Origin: Salinigranum rubrum
Lineage (GTDB): Archaea; Halobacteriota; Halobacteria; Halobacteriales; Haloferacaceae
Reading direction: 5' to 3'
DNA: 64,000 nt
Assembly: GCF_002906575.1 (NCBI RefSeq)
Contig: NZ_CP026309.1
Span: forward strand, 1,178,001-1,242,000
This document shows positions 41,387-50,135 of this stretch, piece after piece (positions within the stretch are counted from its first letter, which is position 1; each line of letters opens with the position of its first letter). The translations under genes were made by a program, and so were the position numbers. The notes beneath the pieces were generated by a model. The model was not told the origin of the DNA and did no database searches. It saw only the letters and a program-made list of their open reading frames with translations.

Positions 41387-42520
41387 TCAGAGATCCGAGA
41401 GAATCGCCCAGTTCTCGGGACGGCGGATGTGGAATCCGATATCCTGACCGGCCTTCATCCACGTCGAGATGGGGTCGTCGCCGGCCCACATCTGCGTGAA
41501 GTACCCACGCTGAGTGTCGATCGAGAGGTCCGACGTCATCGGCGCTTCGTCGGCCTTCGTCGTCAGCTTGTCCAGGAACCACGGCATGAACGCCGAGTTC
41601 GCGCCGGGGCGGCCGATGATAGCGTGACGCTTGACAGCGTCGGCGTTCGGGTCGTACGGTTCGAGGACGTTATCGAGGACCGCGTCGTCGGCGTCGTCGA
41701 CGACATCGCCGCTCTCGTCGATGAACTCGCCGTTGGCGTTGGTCCGCGGGACGTTGACCATGACCTGCTGGACAGAGCTGATGTCGTCGGCCAGTAGGTT
41801 CTCGATGTCCGACACCCCGAGTGTCTTGTCTCGATTGTCGGAAATCTTCGACCGGAGGTCCTGGTTCAGCCGCATGTCTCGGAGGAGACTCGGCGGCATC
41901 CAGATGACCGGCTGTGGGGGCGAGTTGTTCAGCAGCCGGCCGTTGTCCTTGACCTGGTAGGCCAGTGCCTCAACGTCTTCGTACGGCGTCGCGTTCGCCG
42001 TGTCAGACCACGCCGTCGACGGCGTGTCGACGTTGTTGGTCTGGTCGAGATCAGGGTGCGGCGTGTCGCCGTACTGCCCGATCAGGCCGTCGATGTACTC
42101 GTCGCCCCGCCACGCGATCAGTTCGCGGGTGAGCCACGTCCCGATGTTGAGATACGACGCCCCGTACTGGAAGAGCGAGAAGGGCGTCCGGTCCATCTCG
42201 ACTTCGACTTCCTTCTTGGGGTTGATCTTCTCCTTGTAGCTGTGCGTCTCGAAGGTCCGCTTGCTCGGCAGCGTGAGCGTGCCGATCGGTGACTCCGCAT
42301 CGGGGTGCGCTGCAGGCATCCCACCGCGGACCCCACCGAAGGTGTAGTACGCCTCCTCAGGCGCGTCCATGTCTACCATCGGGAAGATCGACGACGCGGA
42401 TGCGTAGCCGTCTTCAGTTCCGATATTGATCCGTTCCATCTGATCGACCGTTTCGATCATCGTGTTCCGAAGCACCTCGACCGTCAGGCCGTCGGTGTTC
42501 TGGAAAGTGACTTGAGGCAT
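41387..42520 (-). CDS. Major capsid protein (HK97 fold), 377 aa
   Basis: Size and order (protease, decoration, capsid, connectors) identify it. Elements fit the HK97 fold: an N-arm (NTMIETVDQMERINIGTEDG), the E-loop and P-domain region SPIGTLTLPSKRTFETHSYKEKINPKKEVEVEMDRTPFSLFQYGASYLNIGTWLTRELIAWRGDEYIDGLIG, and a C-terminal A-domain (SFMP...RGYFTQMWAGDDPISTWMKAGQDIGFHIRRPENWAIL). No covalent-crosslink residues can be judged. Confidence 0.85.
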   Translation of the reverse strand: MPQVTFQNTDGLTVEVLRNTMIETVDQMERINIGTEDGYASASSIFPMVDMDAPEEAYYTFGGVRGGMPAAHPDAESPIGTLTLPSKRTFETHSYKEKINPKKEVEVEMDRTPFSLFQYGASYLNIGTWLTRELIAWRGDEYIDGLIGQYGDTPHPDLDQTNNVDTPSTAWSDTANATPYEDVEALAYQVKDNGRLLNNSPPQPVIWMPPSLLRDMRLNQDLRSKISDNRDKTLGVSDIENLLADDISSVQQVMVNVPRTNANGEFIDESGDVVDDADDAVLDNVLEPYDPNADAVKRHAIIGRPGANSAFMPWFLDKLTTKADEAPMTSDLSIDTQRGYFTQMWAGDDPISTWMKAGQDIGFHIRRPENWAILSDL

Positions 42521-42550
42521 GTGCTATCGTGTAAGGGAGTAGAATGGTGG

Positions 42551-43009
42551 TTACCGCTGTCTGACGACGGCGACCTTGTCTGCGACGTACTGCCCGCGAG
42601 CGAGCGTTGTCCAGACCGGTCCGAGGACCATGTCGCCCGTGTCGCCACCGCCCGGATCGTACGCTGCGACGGTACCGCCCGCGTCCGAGATCGCCTTATC
42701 GCCCGCCGAGAGGCTCCCAGGCGTCGTTTCTTCGACCCAGTCGACGGCGTGACGCAACAGGACCGCCGCCTCGCCGACGACCTCGCCGTTGCTGTACGAC
42801 TTGGTGTCGTCGTAGTTACGCGGGAGCCGAGCGACGGTGGCGACGCCAGCGCCTGCGGTCTCGACCTGCTGGACCTGCGTGTGTTCGCTGGTTTCACCGC
42901 TGATCTCGACGAGTGTTCCGAGTCCTGCGACATTCCCCGACGAGTCCGCAACCAGTTCGACCGTGACGTCCTGGCCCGGCTCGAAGAGCGTGAGGTCTCC
43001 GTCAGACAT
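42551..43009 (-). CDS. Head decoration / capsid-stabilising protein, 152 aa
   Basis: Beta-rich protein, LFEPGQDVTVELVADSSGNVAGLGTLVEISGET and later SNGEVVGEAAVLLRHAVDWVEETTPGSLSAGDKAISDAGG. The pattern resembles DUF2190-like decoration proteins, which occupy the position between protease/scaffold and major capsid. Overlaps its neighbour's end by one base. Confidence 0.7.
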   Translation of the reverse strand: MSDGDLTLFEPGQDVTVELVADSSGNVAGLGTLVEISGETSEHTQVQQVETAGAGVATVARLPRNYDDTKSYSNGEVVGEAAVLLRHAVDWVEETTPGSLSAGDKAISDAGGTVAAYDPGGGDTGDMVLGPVWTTLARGQYVADKVAVVRQR

Positions 43010-44556
43010 CAGTTCTCGCCTCCGTCACCATTCTTCATCGCCGCTCTGAGGGACGCTTCCGTCGAATGATCGGCAGGGTCGACACCCTTGTGTGTCTTGA
43101 CGTACTCGCGGGGCGAGAGTTGCTCGGTGGAGGCCTTCTGGACGTCTCGCATCGTCATCACGCTGTTCGCGAGCTGCTCGGCGCGCTCTTCGTCTTCCTC
43201 GGACAGGGTGCCTCTGCCCGGACCGTTCTTCGAGGGATCTCCACCGCCGCGAAGCGAGGGCGACTCGGCCAGCTGTTCCATGACAGCCTCAACCGGCGAC
43301 GTGTCGTCGTCTTCATCGAGTTCGATGTCGTTAGCCTCCGCGAATTTCTCCGCGAGGACCTCCGTATCTTCGTCTGAGTTGACGATGAGTTCCGGATCGG
43401 CGGCCGATCCTTCTACAAGCCTTGTCGCGAGTAGTTCCCGCGTAACTCGGTCGTTCGTTTCGAGCGTCTCGATGCGCTCGTCTTTCGATTCGACTTCGGA
43501 CTCCAGCTCTTCCTTCGAGCTTTCGAGGTCGTCGATCTGTTCGTCCTTCTCGTTGAGCTCCGCCTTCACTTCCGCAAGCTGCTCGCGGAGCTCCTCTTTC
43601 GTAGGTTCGTCTCCCATAGATGGGGTAGTGTCAGTCGATCCCGTGGAGGATTCCGCCCCCTCGTCAGATGCCTGTTCATCGTCATCGCCGGCTGCGAGCC
43701 GATCACTCACGCGGTCCAGCCAGTCGAAGTCCTCGTAGACCTCGAACGGCGTGTCCTCGAGCGCAGTGATGATGCGCTCGTTGAGCGTGTCGAGCGTGTC
43801 GACCGCGTCGGGCGAGACCATCGCCAACAGCGTCGGGTCGGTGTTCGTCTTCGACCGCATCGCCGACACGCCGTCGATGGCGTTGAGGTTCGACACCGCG
43901 GCGTCGAGGAACTCGTCGCCGAACATCTCGCCGTACGCGTCGAAGCGGAGCGTGTGCGAACTAGCGAGCTGGTCGGCGTCGGAGCCGGTTGCCTGGAGGA
44001 AGCGCCCCGCTGGCGAGGCGGCGAGCGCCTCCGCGGAGGCGGGCTCGATCGTCGCCCCGTCCGACGCCCCCCGATCGAGAATCGTGATGTAGGGGACGTC
44101 CAGGATCTCTTCGGCCGGCGCGGCCTCCAGATCGTCGTCGAACTCGCCGAGGGTTCGGTACAGATCCGGCGAGACGCCGACGAGGCCCTTGTCGACGAGC
44201 GTCGAGAGATGTTCGTCCAGGAGGTCGCCGTCGAGGACGGGGCCGACGCCCTCCTCGTAGCGAGCGCCCTCGACCGACCCGACGATGTTGTCGGGATCCG
44301 CCAGCGCCTCCATCTCCTTGTGGCCGACGCCACCGGGGCTCTTCAGCAACTTCGCCCCGTCGAACGCGCCCGACTCAACGGCGTTCTTGAGGACGTCGCG
44401 CCCCCAGTAGGTGGGCTCGTTCGAGAGCCCGGTGGTCGTTTCGCCCTCGGGAATCGGCACGATTCGGACCGGGGTGCTATCGTCGTCGGTGTCGTCCGTC
44501 CCGGCGAGTCGAGCAACGCCAGGGCTCAGACGGTCGTGTCTCTCATTAGGTGGCAT
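43009..44556 (-). CDS. Prohead protease fused to scaffold, 515 aa
   Basis: Residues about 25-190 are a prohead protease-like domain (VLKNAVESGAFDGAKLLKSPGGVGHKEM with a likely catalytic His; later GVSPDLYRTL as the S-containing strand). Residues about 310-400 are a Glu/Lys coiled coil (EELREQLAEVKAELNEKDEQIDDLESSKEELESE), the scaffold. An internal ATG at 43617 (MGDEPTKEEL) could start a scaffold-only product, as in lambdoid phages. Cleavage after assembly is the expected route of capsid maturation. Confidence 0.8.
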   Translation of the reverse strand: MPPNERHDRLSPGVARLAGTDDTDDDSTPVRIVPIPEGETTTGLSNEPTYWGRDVLKNAVESGAFDGAKLLKSPGGVGHKEMEALADPDNIVGSVEGARYEEGVGPVLDGDLLDEHLSTLVDKGLVGVSPDLYRTLGEFDDDLEAAPAEEILDVPYITILDRGASDGATIEPASAEALAASPAGRFLQATGSDADQLASSHTLRFDAYGEMFGDEFLDAAVSNLNAIDGVSAMRSKTNTDPTLLAMVSPDAVDTLDTLNERIITALEDTPFEVYEDFDWLDRVSDRLAAGDDDEQASDEGAESSTGSTDTTPSMGDEPTKEELREQLAEVKAELNEKDEQIDDLESSKEELESEVESKDERIETLETNDRVTRELLATRLVEGSAADPELIVNSDEDTEVLAEKFAEANDIELDEDDDTSPVEAVMEQLAESPSLRGGGDPSKNGPGRGTLSEEDEERAEQLANSVMTMRDVQKASTEQLSPREYVKTHKGVDPADHSTEASLRAAMKNGDGGEN

Positions 44557-44565
44557 AGTACTGAG

Positions 44566-45468
44566 TTACGTGAACGTGCCCGCCGCCGGCGCGATCGTCC
44601 CCACGCACTGAGGGTGAAACGGTGGGCCGCCCTGCGGGAGGTCGTCGATCGGGTAGGTCTCGCCGACGTACGGTTCACACTGCGGGCAGGGGTCCGAGCC
44701 GAGAACCACGACGTCAGCGACGCCGTGAGATTTGAACCGTTCCTTCGCGCTGGTGTTGTGCGCGTACATGATCTCGTGCCGCGCCGTCAGCGTCGAACGG
44801 TTCTTCGCCTCGCCGTTCAGGACACCCGACAGCGATCTGGCGATCGTATTCGGGTTTTCGCCGGCGACCAGGCCCTCCGACAACACGCGCTGGACCTCCT
44901 TCTCGACGTCCGCGGTGACCCCTTCCAAGAGACGGTAGTTCCGGTTGAACAGCAGCCGAACCGTCGACGCCCGGAGCGGGACGTTGAACGACGGCTGTGC
45001 GAAGCGGGCGGTGTCTGCCTGGACGTTGATCTGATACCCACCAGGTGGGACGCGCTCGACGGTGCGAGCGACCTGGTCGCCAGCCTGCCGAAGCTTCGTG
45101 AGCGCCCACCGGTCGCCGTCCGACAGCGCTCGCCGGATGTAGACGTTATCGTTCCGCTCGATGACGTCGAGGACGCCCGCCTCATGCTGGCGCTCAAGCC
45201 AGTCCATGAACCGCTCGGTCGCCGCGGCGGGGTCGTCGAACTGGAACTCCTCGGCTGTGAGTTCGTCAGCTCGCCAGTCCGAGGCGAGTTGCTCTGTCCG
45301 TACGGAACCAGTCCCGTCAACGCTGTCGAAGATTCCGTGCTCGACGATACCCCGACGTTGCTCGGCGTTGATCGCTCCGAAGCGCCCGCGGAGTTTCTGG
45401 GCGTACTCCCGCATCCTCGAAGCTTCCCTTGCCGGCCCACTTTTCGGAGGTTGACGTCTCTGCTTCAT
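44566..45468 (-). CDS. MuF-like head morphogenesis protein, 300 aa
   Basis: C-terminal half has LTARHEIMYAHNTSAKERFKSHGVADVVVLGSDPCPQCEPYVGETYPIDDLPQGGPPFHPQCVGTI, the minor capsid protein F / SPP1 gp7 domain with C-x2-C and HP-x-C sites. The N-terminal half is helical. It normally sits between portal and capsid genes and helps head assembly or DNA entry. Here an extra gene separates it from the portal. Confidence 0.88.
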   Translation of the reverse strand: MKQRRQPPKSGPAREASRMREYAQKLRGRFGAINAEQRRGIVEHGIFDSVDGTGSVRTEQLASDWRADELTAEEFQFDDPAAATERFMDWLERQHEAGVLDVIERNDNVYIRRALSDGDRWALTKLRQAGDQVARTVERVPPGGYQINVQADTARFAQPSFNVPLRASTVRLLFNRNYRLLEGVTADVEKEVQRVLSEGLVAGENPNTIARSLSGVLNGEAKNRSTLTARHEIMYAHNTSAKERFKSHGVADVVVLGSDPCPQCEPYVGETYPIDDLPQGGPPFHPQCVGTIAPAAGTFT

Positions 45469-45522
45469 GACGGCGAACGGCTCACGACACCAACTGGTGG
45501 GCCGGATGGTTCAGACGAATGT

Positions 45523-46341
45523 CTACTCGTCTCGGGCAGCGATATACTCCAGTCTGAAGTACTCCTCAAGAGCGAGGTTAGTACATTCCCAAATGAGAAT
45601 CCACTTTCCGTCTTCGTGGACTAAGTTAAGGTCATCCCCGCCAAGTACGCGTTCGTCGTTATCGACTCCTTCGTAAATGTTGTATTCAGTAGGCTTCCAG
45701 CCTTGCGGGAAGTTGATCTTGATTCTTGCCCGCTTCGTGAGCGACCTAATAACCGTATATGCAGAGTCCTTCGCAACGTTGAACGCGTCGACATCGTATT
45801 CGTATGAAAATTCCTTGTAGTCCCCCTCTGAGATGGCGCTGAACCGGATTGGAAAAATGAAACGAGTCATGCCTCCCCAGTCACGCCGCTCGTATGTTGC
45901 CGGGTTGATATTGCCACCCGTAACTCGAACGTCTAGCTCGTCCCACGTGAGATTTCGATCCGACCCAATCAGTGCATAGAAAATACTCACCGGATCATCA
46001 AAGGCTGGTGTGACTTCGTAGTGGTGTTCCACGTGATCAGGGCCGTCCTCTGTGAGGGTCACTTCCATCTCCTTCCTCTCCACATTCACGGGGTTTTGTC
46101 GGAGTGGAAGCGTCCACTCACGGAGATTCCGAGTCTCGGAAACGCGCACTAAAAGTACTCCAAGATTGGAGACTACGAGAATGAGGAGAACTGTTTCTAC
46201 ATAAATAATACCGACTAGCGGTGTGATGAGACTGGGTTCAACAATCGGGGCTGCGACACCGACGACTGTCCCGATTGCAATTAAGCTGCCAGACATTCGG
46301 TTCTTCAGCTGATTAATCAGGTCTCGATCGATGTCGAGCAT
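45523..46341 (-). CDS. AT-rich membrane protein inserted between portal and MuF genes, 272 aa
   Basis: Two N-terminal helices (SGSLIAIGTVVGVAAPIV... and PLVGIIYVETVLLILVVSNLGVLLV) anchor a 200-residue soluble domain that is beta-rich (MEVTLTEDGPDHVEHHYEVTP; RFIFPIRFSAISEGDYKEF; ARIKINFPQGWKP). Base composition is lower in GC than in the portal and MuF genes. It has its own AT-rich leader (46342-46440). No structural role is expected. It reads like a moron gene, perhaps a membrane effector. Confidence 0.65.
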   Translation of the reverse strand: MLDIDRDLINQLKNRMSGSLIAIGTVVGVAAPIVEPSLITPLVGIIYVETVLLILVVSNLGVLLVRVSETRNLREWTLPLRQNPVNVERKEMEVTLTEDGPDHVEHHYEVTPAFDDPVSIFYALIGSDRNLTWDELDVRVTGGNINPATYERRDWGGMTRFIFPIRFSAISEGDYKEFSYEYDVDAFNVAKDSAYTVIRSLTKRARIKINFPQGWKPTEYNIYEGVDNDERVLGGDDLNLVHEDGKWILIWECTNLALEEYFRLEYIAARDE

Positions 46342-46500
46342 CGCAAATCGTCCGGATGATACGTCCCATCAAAGTATTAATGTATCTCTGTTAACATCAA
46401 TACTCGCACCTGAAGAATACCCTATCGGTACTTCCACTTGTTAGCTGCATTTTCTGCATTATTTAGACGGTCGTATCTAGTTCACAGGAAATTTACAGAG

Positions 46501-48090
46501 TTACTTCTCGTCCTCGTTGAGTTCCTCGACACCTGGCGCCTCTTTGAGCGCTCGCAGCTGATCGCGGCCAGCCTCGGTCTCTTCCGACGCAGTCAGGCTC
46601 TCTGCGAGCGCCTCCGCCTCGAAGCCAAGACGGTCGCCCATTTCGTCGAGGTCGACGCCCATGAGCATCGCCGCGAACGCTGGTGGGAAGTCCGACGTTG
46701 CGCCCGACTGGTAGTAGTCTCTGATGAAAGCCCCGAGCGCTTCGAGGTTCTCGGTCGGGAAGTCCTCGCGACGGAGTGGGTTCTCGTCGAGGTCGGGTTC
46801 AACCCGGAACGAGACCTCGCCGGGGTACTCGTCGCCCGACACCAGTTCGTCGGCCTTCCGCTCGAACACTGGCTCGAACTCGTCTTCGAGATACCGACGC
46901 TCGTCGTCGACGAGGCGGTCGTCCTTCTCCTGCTGGGGCTCGACGACGAACTGATTGATATCCTCCTCGTAGGCGACCTTGAACCGCGAAACCGGGAGGA
47001 CGGCGAAGATGTGCTGGAGGTCGTCCATCACCGCGTCGTCGATGTCGGCCACGCTCCCCGTCTCGGTCGTGATCTCGACCGTCGCGGGGACGAAGTCGAC
47101 GCGGCCGGCGAACGTCTCCGCTTTGTCGTCGGCATCGAGGTTCGAGCCGCTAGAGACGTCGCCGTCCTCGTGCGCCTCGGCGTAGTTTTCCGCTTGCTCC
47201 TGTGTCCAGGTCTCGGAAGAGTAGATCCGGTGAGGGTGACCGGTCTGTCGGATGGCGATATCGCGGTCGTCAAGCTTGTGGTCGAGCGCATCGATACGGT
47301 CACCGATCGACACGAAGATCGACTCGCCCCAGATCTCACCCTCGTCGGCGTCGTAGACGAACTTCGCGAGCTGGTTGATGGTGAACGGAATCTCGTCGGC
47401 GTCAGTCCATCCAGAAAGGTCGTCGTCGTACTGGACGTACGCCGCTGCGCGTTCTGGGTCGCCCGCCACCATCGGATGTCCCTCGTCGACGGGGTCGTCC
47501 GGCTGGGCGAGGATGGCCGTGTCGGCGCGGTGGTACTGCTTGAACGTCTCCGGCTTGTGGAGGATGAGCGCGGCCATGAGGGTGGGGTCGGCACGCGTCC
47601 CCGCGTACTCCATGAAGAGGGTCCCCTTCTCGCGACGGCCGCGGACGACACGGTCGAGGATGTACCGAAGGTCCTTCCCAGTCTCGCCGGCGTAGATGGC
47701 GCAGTTTGACCCCCACAGCGAGAGTGCCTCGGTCATCTGTTCGTCTGTCTCGCCGTTGCGCGTGGCCTCGACGCGCCATCCCGGCTCGAGGACCGTGTCG
47801 GAGAACGTCTGTAGCGAGGCCCTGACGATGGGATACTTCGCGTATCGGTCGTAGTCCTTGCTGCCGAGGTCGTCCGGTGGCGACGAGCGTTCCGTGACGA
47901 TCTCGGTGCCAGGTGGCCGGGTCCGACCGCGGTTGTAGGGGTACAGCCCGCCCGTCGACGAGATGAGGAAGCCCTCGTCGCCCGTCGACCGGGACTCACC
48001 GCGGGGAGCGGGGTCGTCGGGGCCGAGCTGCTCGGCATCGTCGTCACTGTCCGCGTCGGTGGTCGGGAGGAGTCGGTCGAAGAAGCTCAT
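46501..48090 (-). CDS. Portal protein, 529 aa
   Basis: Typical portal protein: YDRYAKYPIVRASLQTFSDTVLEPGWRVEA, RYILDRVVRGRREKGTLFMEY, FTINQLAKFVYDADEGEIWGESIF, FVPATVEITTETGSVADIDDAVMDDLQHIFAVLPVSRFKVAYEEDINQFVVEPQQEK, then wing helices. Placed directly after the terminase large subunit. It forms the dodecameric ring at the DNA entry vertex. Overlaps the terminase by 4 bases. Confidence 0.88.
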   Translation of the reverse strand: MSFFDRLLPTTDADSDDDAEQLGPDDPAPRGESRSTGDEGFLISSTGGLYPYNRGRTRPPGTEIVTERSSPPDDLGSKDYDRYAKYPIVRASLQTFSDTVLEPGWRVEATRNGETDEQMTEALSLWGSNCAIYAGETGKDLRYILDRVVRGRREKGTLFMEYAGTRADPTLMAALILHKPETFKQYHRADTAILAQPDDPVDEGHPMVAGDPERAAAYVQYDDDLSGWTDADEIPFTINQLAKFVYDADEGEIWGESIFVSIGDRIDALDHKLDDRDIAIRQTGHPHRIYSSETWTQEQAENYAEAHEDGDVSSGSNLDADDKAETFAGRVDFVPATVEITTETGSVADIDDAVMDDLQHIFAVLPVSRFKVAYEEDINQFVVEPQQEKDDRLVDDERRYLEDEFEPVFERKADELVSGDEYPGEVSFRVEPDLDENPLRREDFPTENLEALGAFIRDYYQSGATSDFPPAFAAMLMGVDLDEMGDRLGFEAEALAESLTASEETEAGRDQLRALKEAPGVEELNEDEK

Positions 48091-49619
48091 GAACTACTGA
48101 TGATGAAGCCGTCTTGGGTGTCGTCTTTCGGGCGGATGTCCTCAGCTGCGAGCACGGCCATGATCGCCGCGTCGAGGTGGTCCGGCGAATGTCCCAAGCG
48201 GTCCTCAACCTTCGACTTCGGGTCCGCGAGGTAGACCTGCTCGTCGCGGCTTTTGTAGTAGCGTTCCTCGAGCGTCAGCGTCCGCGCCGCGATCTGGAAC
48301 TCTTCGCGAAGGCGGGTGTCGGTGAACTGTCCGCCGCGTTCCAGCCACTTCCCGAGTTCGCAGAGCCCCTCCGTCCAGCGGTCCTTGTACTCGTCCAGTT
48401 GGGCGGCGTTCTCGCCGGCCTTGAAGCGCTCGACGTCCGGGTACCGAGCGACCGTGTCGTCGGCTTTGCCTGACCCCTCCCCGACTGCGTCGATGTCGAT
48501 CGGAGCCTCGGGATGTTCGTCGAGGTTGTCCCAGATGCTCTCGAACTGGACCGTGTGGTCCGTCCCTGGCTGTGAGTAGATGACGTCGAGGAACCCACGC
48601 CGCTCGTCGATCTGAACCGTCCGATCAGCCGAGCGAGCGACGTCGACGCCAGTACCGCGTCGGGGGTGAGTGTGTCTGACCTGCAGTTGATCGATGTCGG
48701 GAGCGTACGCCTCGTTGACGAGGTCGAGGTCGATAGGGCGGTTCTTCGCTGCCCCGGCCGGTGGCATGATTCCGGCGAAGCGTCGGTACCAGCGTGAGTC
48801 GAGGTCCTCGCGGAACTGCTCGGACGTCCGCGTCGACATCGCGAGCGCCTCGTCGTAGCCGGGCCACGCCTGGCCGTTCAGCGCCTCCCACTTCTTCTTC
48901 AGTTTGTGGAGCCCGGTCAGCCCCGGTACGGGGTCACCGTCGCGAGCGCCGCGCTCGACCTGGACGTTGTGGCTGTCGAACGTCGAGAACTGCAGTTTCG
49001 TCGCCGGGATACCGATCTGGTCGAGATCTGCGACGACGTTCGTCTCGTCCTCTGGTGGGTTCGAGACGATGACCATCCGGTCGTTCTGGTCCGAGATGAG
49101 CGAGTCCATCGAGTCGAGCGTCTCGGCGGTGACGTCCTCCTTGTCGGCCTCGTCGACGATTACGAGGACGTGGTCGTTGTGGACGCCCTCGAGTTCGCCC
49201 GGATCCTTTGGCGAGTGAACTTCGAACTGCCACGTCGGCTCGCCGGCGATGTCGATGTGAGGGTTCGGGGACCACTTCCACTCGCCGAACAGCGGCGAGA
49301 TCCGATGCAAGTTCTCGGCGTCGGCGCAGAAGGTCCGCTTGAGCTTGCCGTATGTGCCGGAGGTGACGACGACCGACGAGGGGTAATGTCGTTTGTGAAA
49401 CGCCAGCGCGAGCGCGACGATCGCGAACGTCTTCCCGAAGCCGTTGCCACCCTCCATGTGCGTGTACTGATGCGTCGTGACGTGTTCGAGAATCTCTCGT
49501 TGTTCGGGCGAGAGTGTGATCTCGAACCAGTCCTCGGCGGCCTGCCAGTAGCGCTCAGGTCCGGTGTAATTTGCTGGCAGGCGCTCCTGAATTTTCGATG
49601 GGGTTCTTGCTGAGTTCAC
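48087..49619 (-). CDS. terL: Terminase large subunit, 510 aa
   Basis: ATPase domain: Walker A GGNGFGKT (K63), Walker B LVIVDEAD (about 150-157) and coupling motif VSNPPEDE. Nuclease domain: GVDVARSADRTV (about 330, acidic active site), DAVGEGSG, and HSPDHLDAAIMA near the C-terminus. This RNase H-like nuclease plus ASCE ATPase pumps the viral genome into the head. Start at ATG 49619. Confidence 0.92.
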   Translation of the reverse strand: MNSARTPSKIQERLPANYTGPERYWQAAEDWFEITLSPEQREILEHVTTHQYTHMEGGNGFGKTFAIVALALAFHKRHYPSSVVVTSGTYGKLKRTFCADAENLHRISPLFGEWKWSPNPHIDIAGEPTWQFEVHSPKDPGELEGVHNDHVLVIVDEADKEDVTAETLDSMDSLISDQNDRMVIVSNPPEDETNVVADLDQIGIPATKLQFSTFDSHNVQVERGARDGDPVPGLTGLHKLKKKWEALNGQAWPGYDEALAMSTRTSEQFREDLDSRWYRRFAGIMPPAGAAKNRPIDLDLVNEAYAPDIDQLQVRHTHPRRGTGVDVARSADRTVQIDERRGFLDVIYSQPGTDHTVQFESIWDNLDEHPEAPIDIDAVGEGSGKADDTVARYPDVERFKAGENAAQLDEYKDRWTEGLCELGKWLERGGQFTDTRLREEFQIAARTLTLEERYYKSRDEQVYLADPKSKVEDRLGHSPDHLDAAIMAVLAAEDIRPKDDTQDGFIISSS

Positions 49620-49796
49620 TCAAATCACCACTTAACACCGTCACACCTCGATAAACAAATTCCAGATCCAAACAAATATGGCGATTTTTGAAAGATCGGA
49701 CGTGCCGCGGCACTTTCAAACTTAGTCGATTCCATATTGTATAGATTAATTGAATGACCGCAAATGTTATCTTTATACAGAAAATATACCGTTCGC

Positions 49797-50135
49797 ATGC
49801 CAGTCAGTTGGTTGTCAGATGTGGGGTTATTGGTAACCCTCATTGGGATGTTGTGGATGGGTAATATCACCCAACGCCGACAAGGCGTTCCGTTCATGCA
49901 GCCGGTCAATTCGGCTGCAAAACGGTTTGGGTTAGCAGTGTTGACCGCGGTTGCGGCATACACTATCTACATCAATGGAAGTGTGTTTAAGGACATCCCC
50001 GTTTTCCAGATTTTCTTTGACATTACTGGCCCCATATTTGAATTATTGACCTACGGATTCGGATTATTCTTTGGTGTTTTTGGTCTTGTAATGACTATCT
50101 GGGCGATCACTCAGATCCTCACGGAGTGGGCATGA
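49797..50135 (+). CDS. AT-rich membrane protein, first of a pair between terminase genes, 112 aa
   Basis: ATG 49797 is preceded by TTTATA at 49772-49777 (24 bases), fitting a leaderless transcript. An ATG at 49764 would lie before this box. Three hydrophobic helices (VGLLVTLIGMLWMG, FGLAVLTAVAAYTIYI, YGFGLFFGVFGLVMTIWAI) span most of it. It is transcribed opposite to the surrounding late genes and its stop overlaps the next start by ATGA, so the pair forms an operon. No family recognised; probably a cargo module. Confidence 0.65.
   Translation: MPVSWLSDVGLLVTLIGMLWMGNITQRRQGVPFMQPVNSAAKRFGLAVLTAVAAYTIYINGSVFKDIPVFQIFFDITGPIFELLTYGFGLFFGVFGLVMTIWAITQILTEWA

Noticed and set aside
43954-45624. 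556-residue plus-strand ORF
   Set aside because: Antisense of the protease/scaffold and MuF genes, which have clear family motifs.
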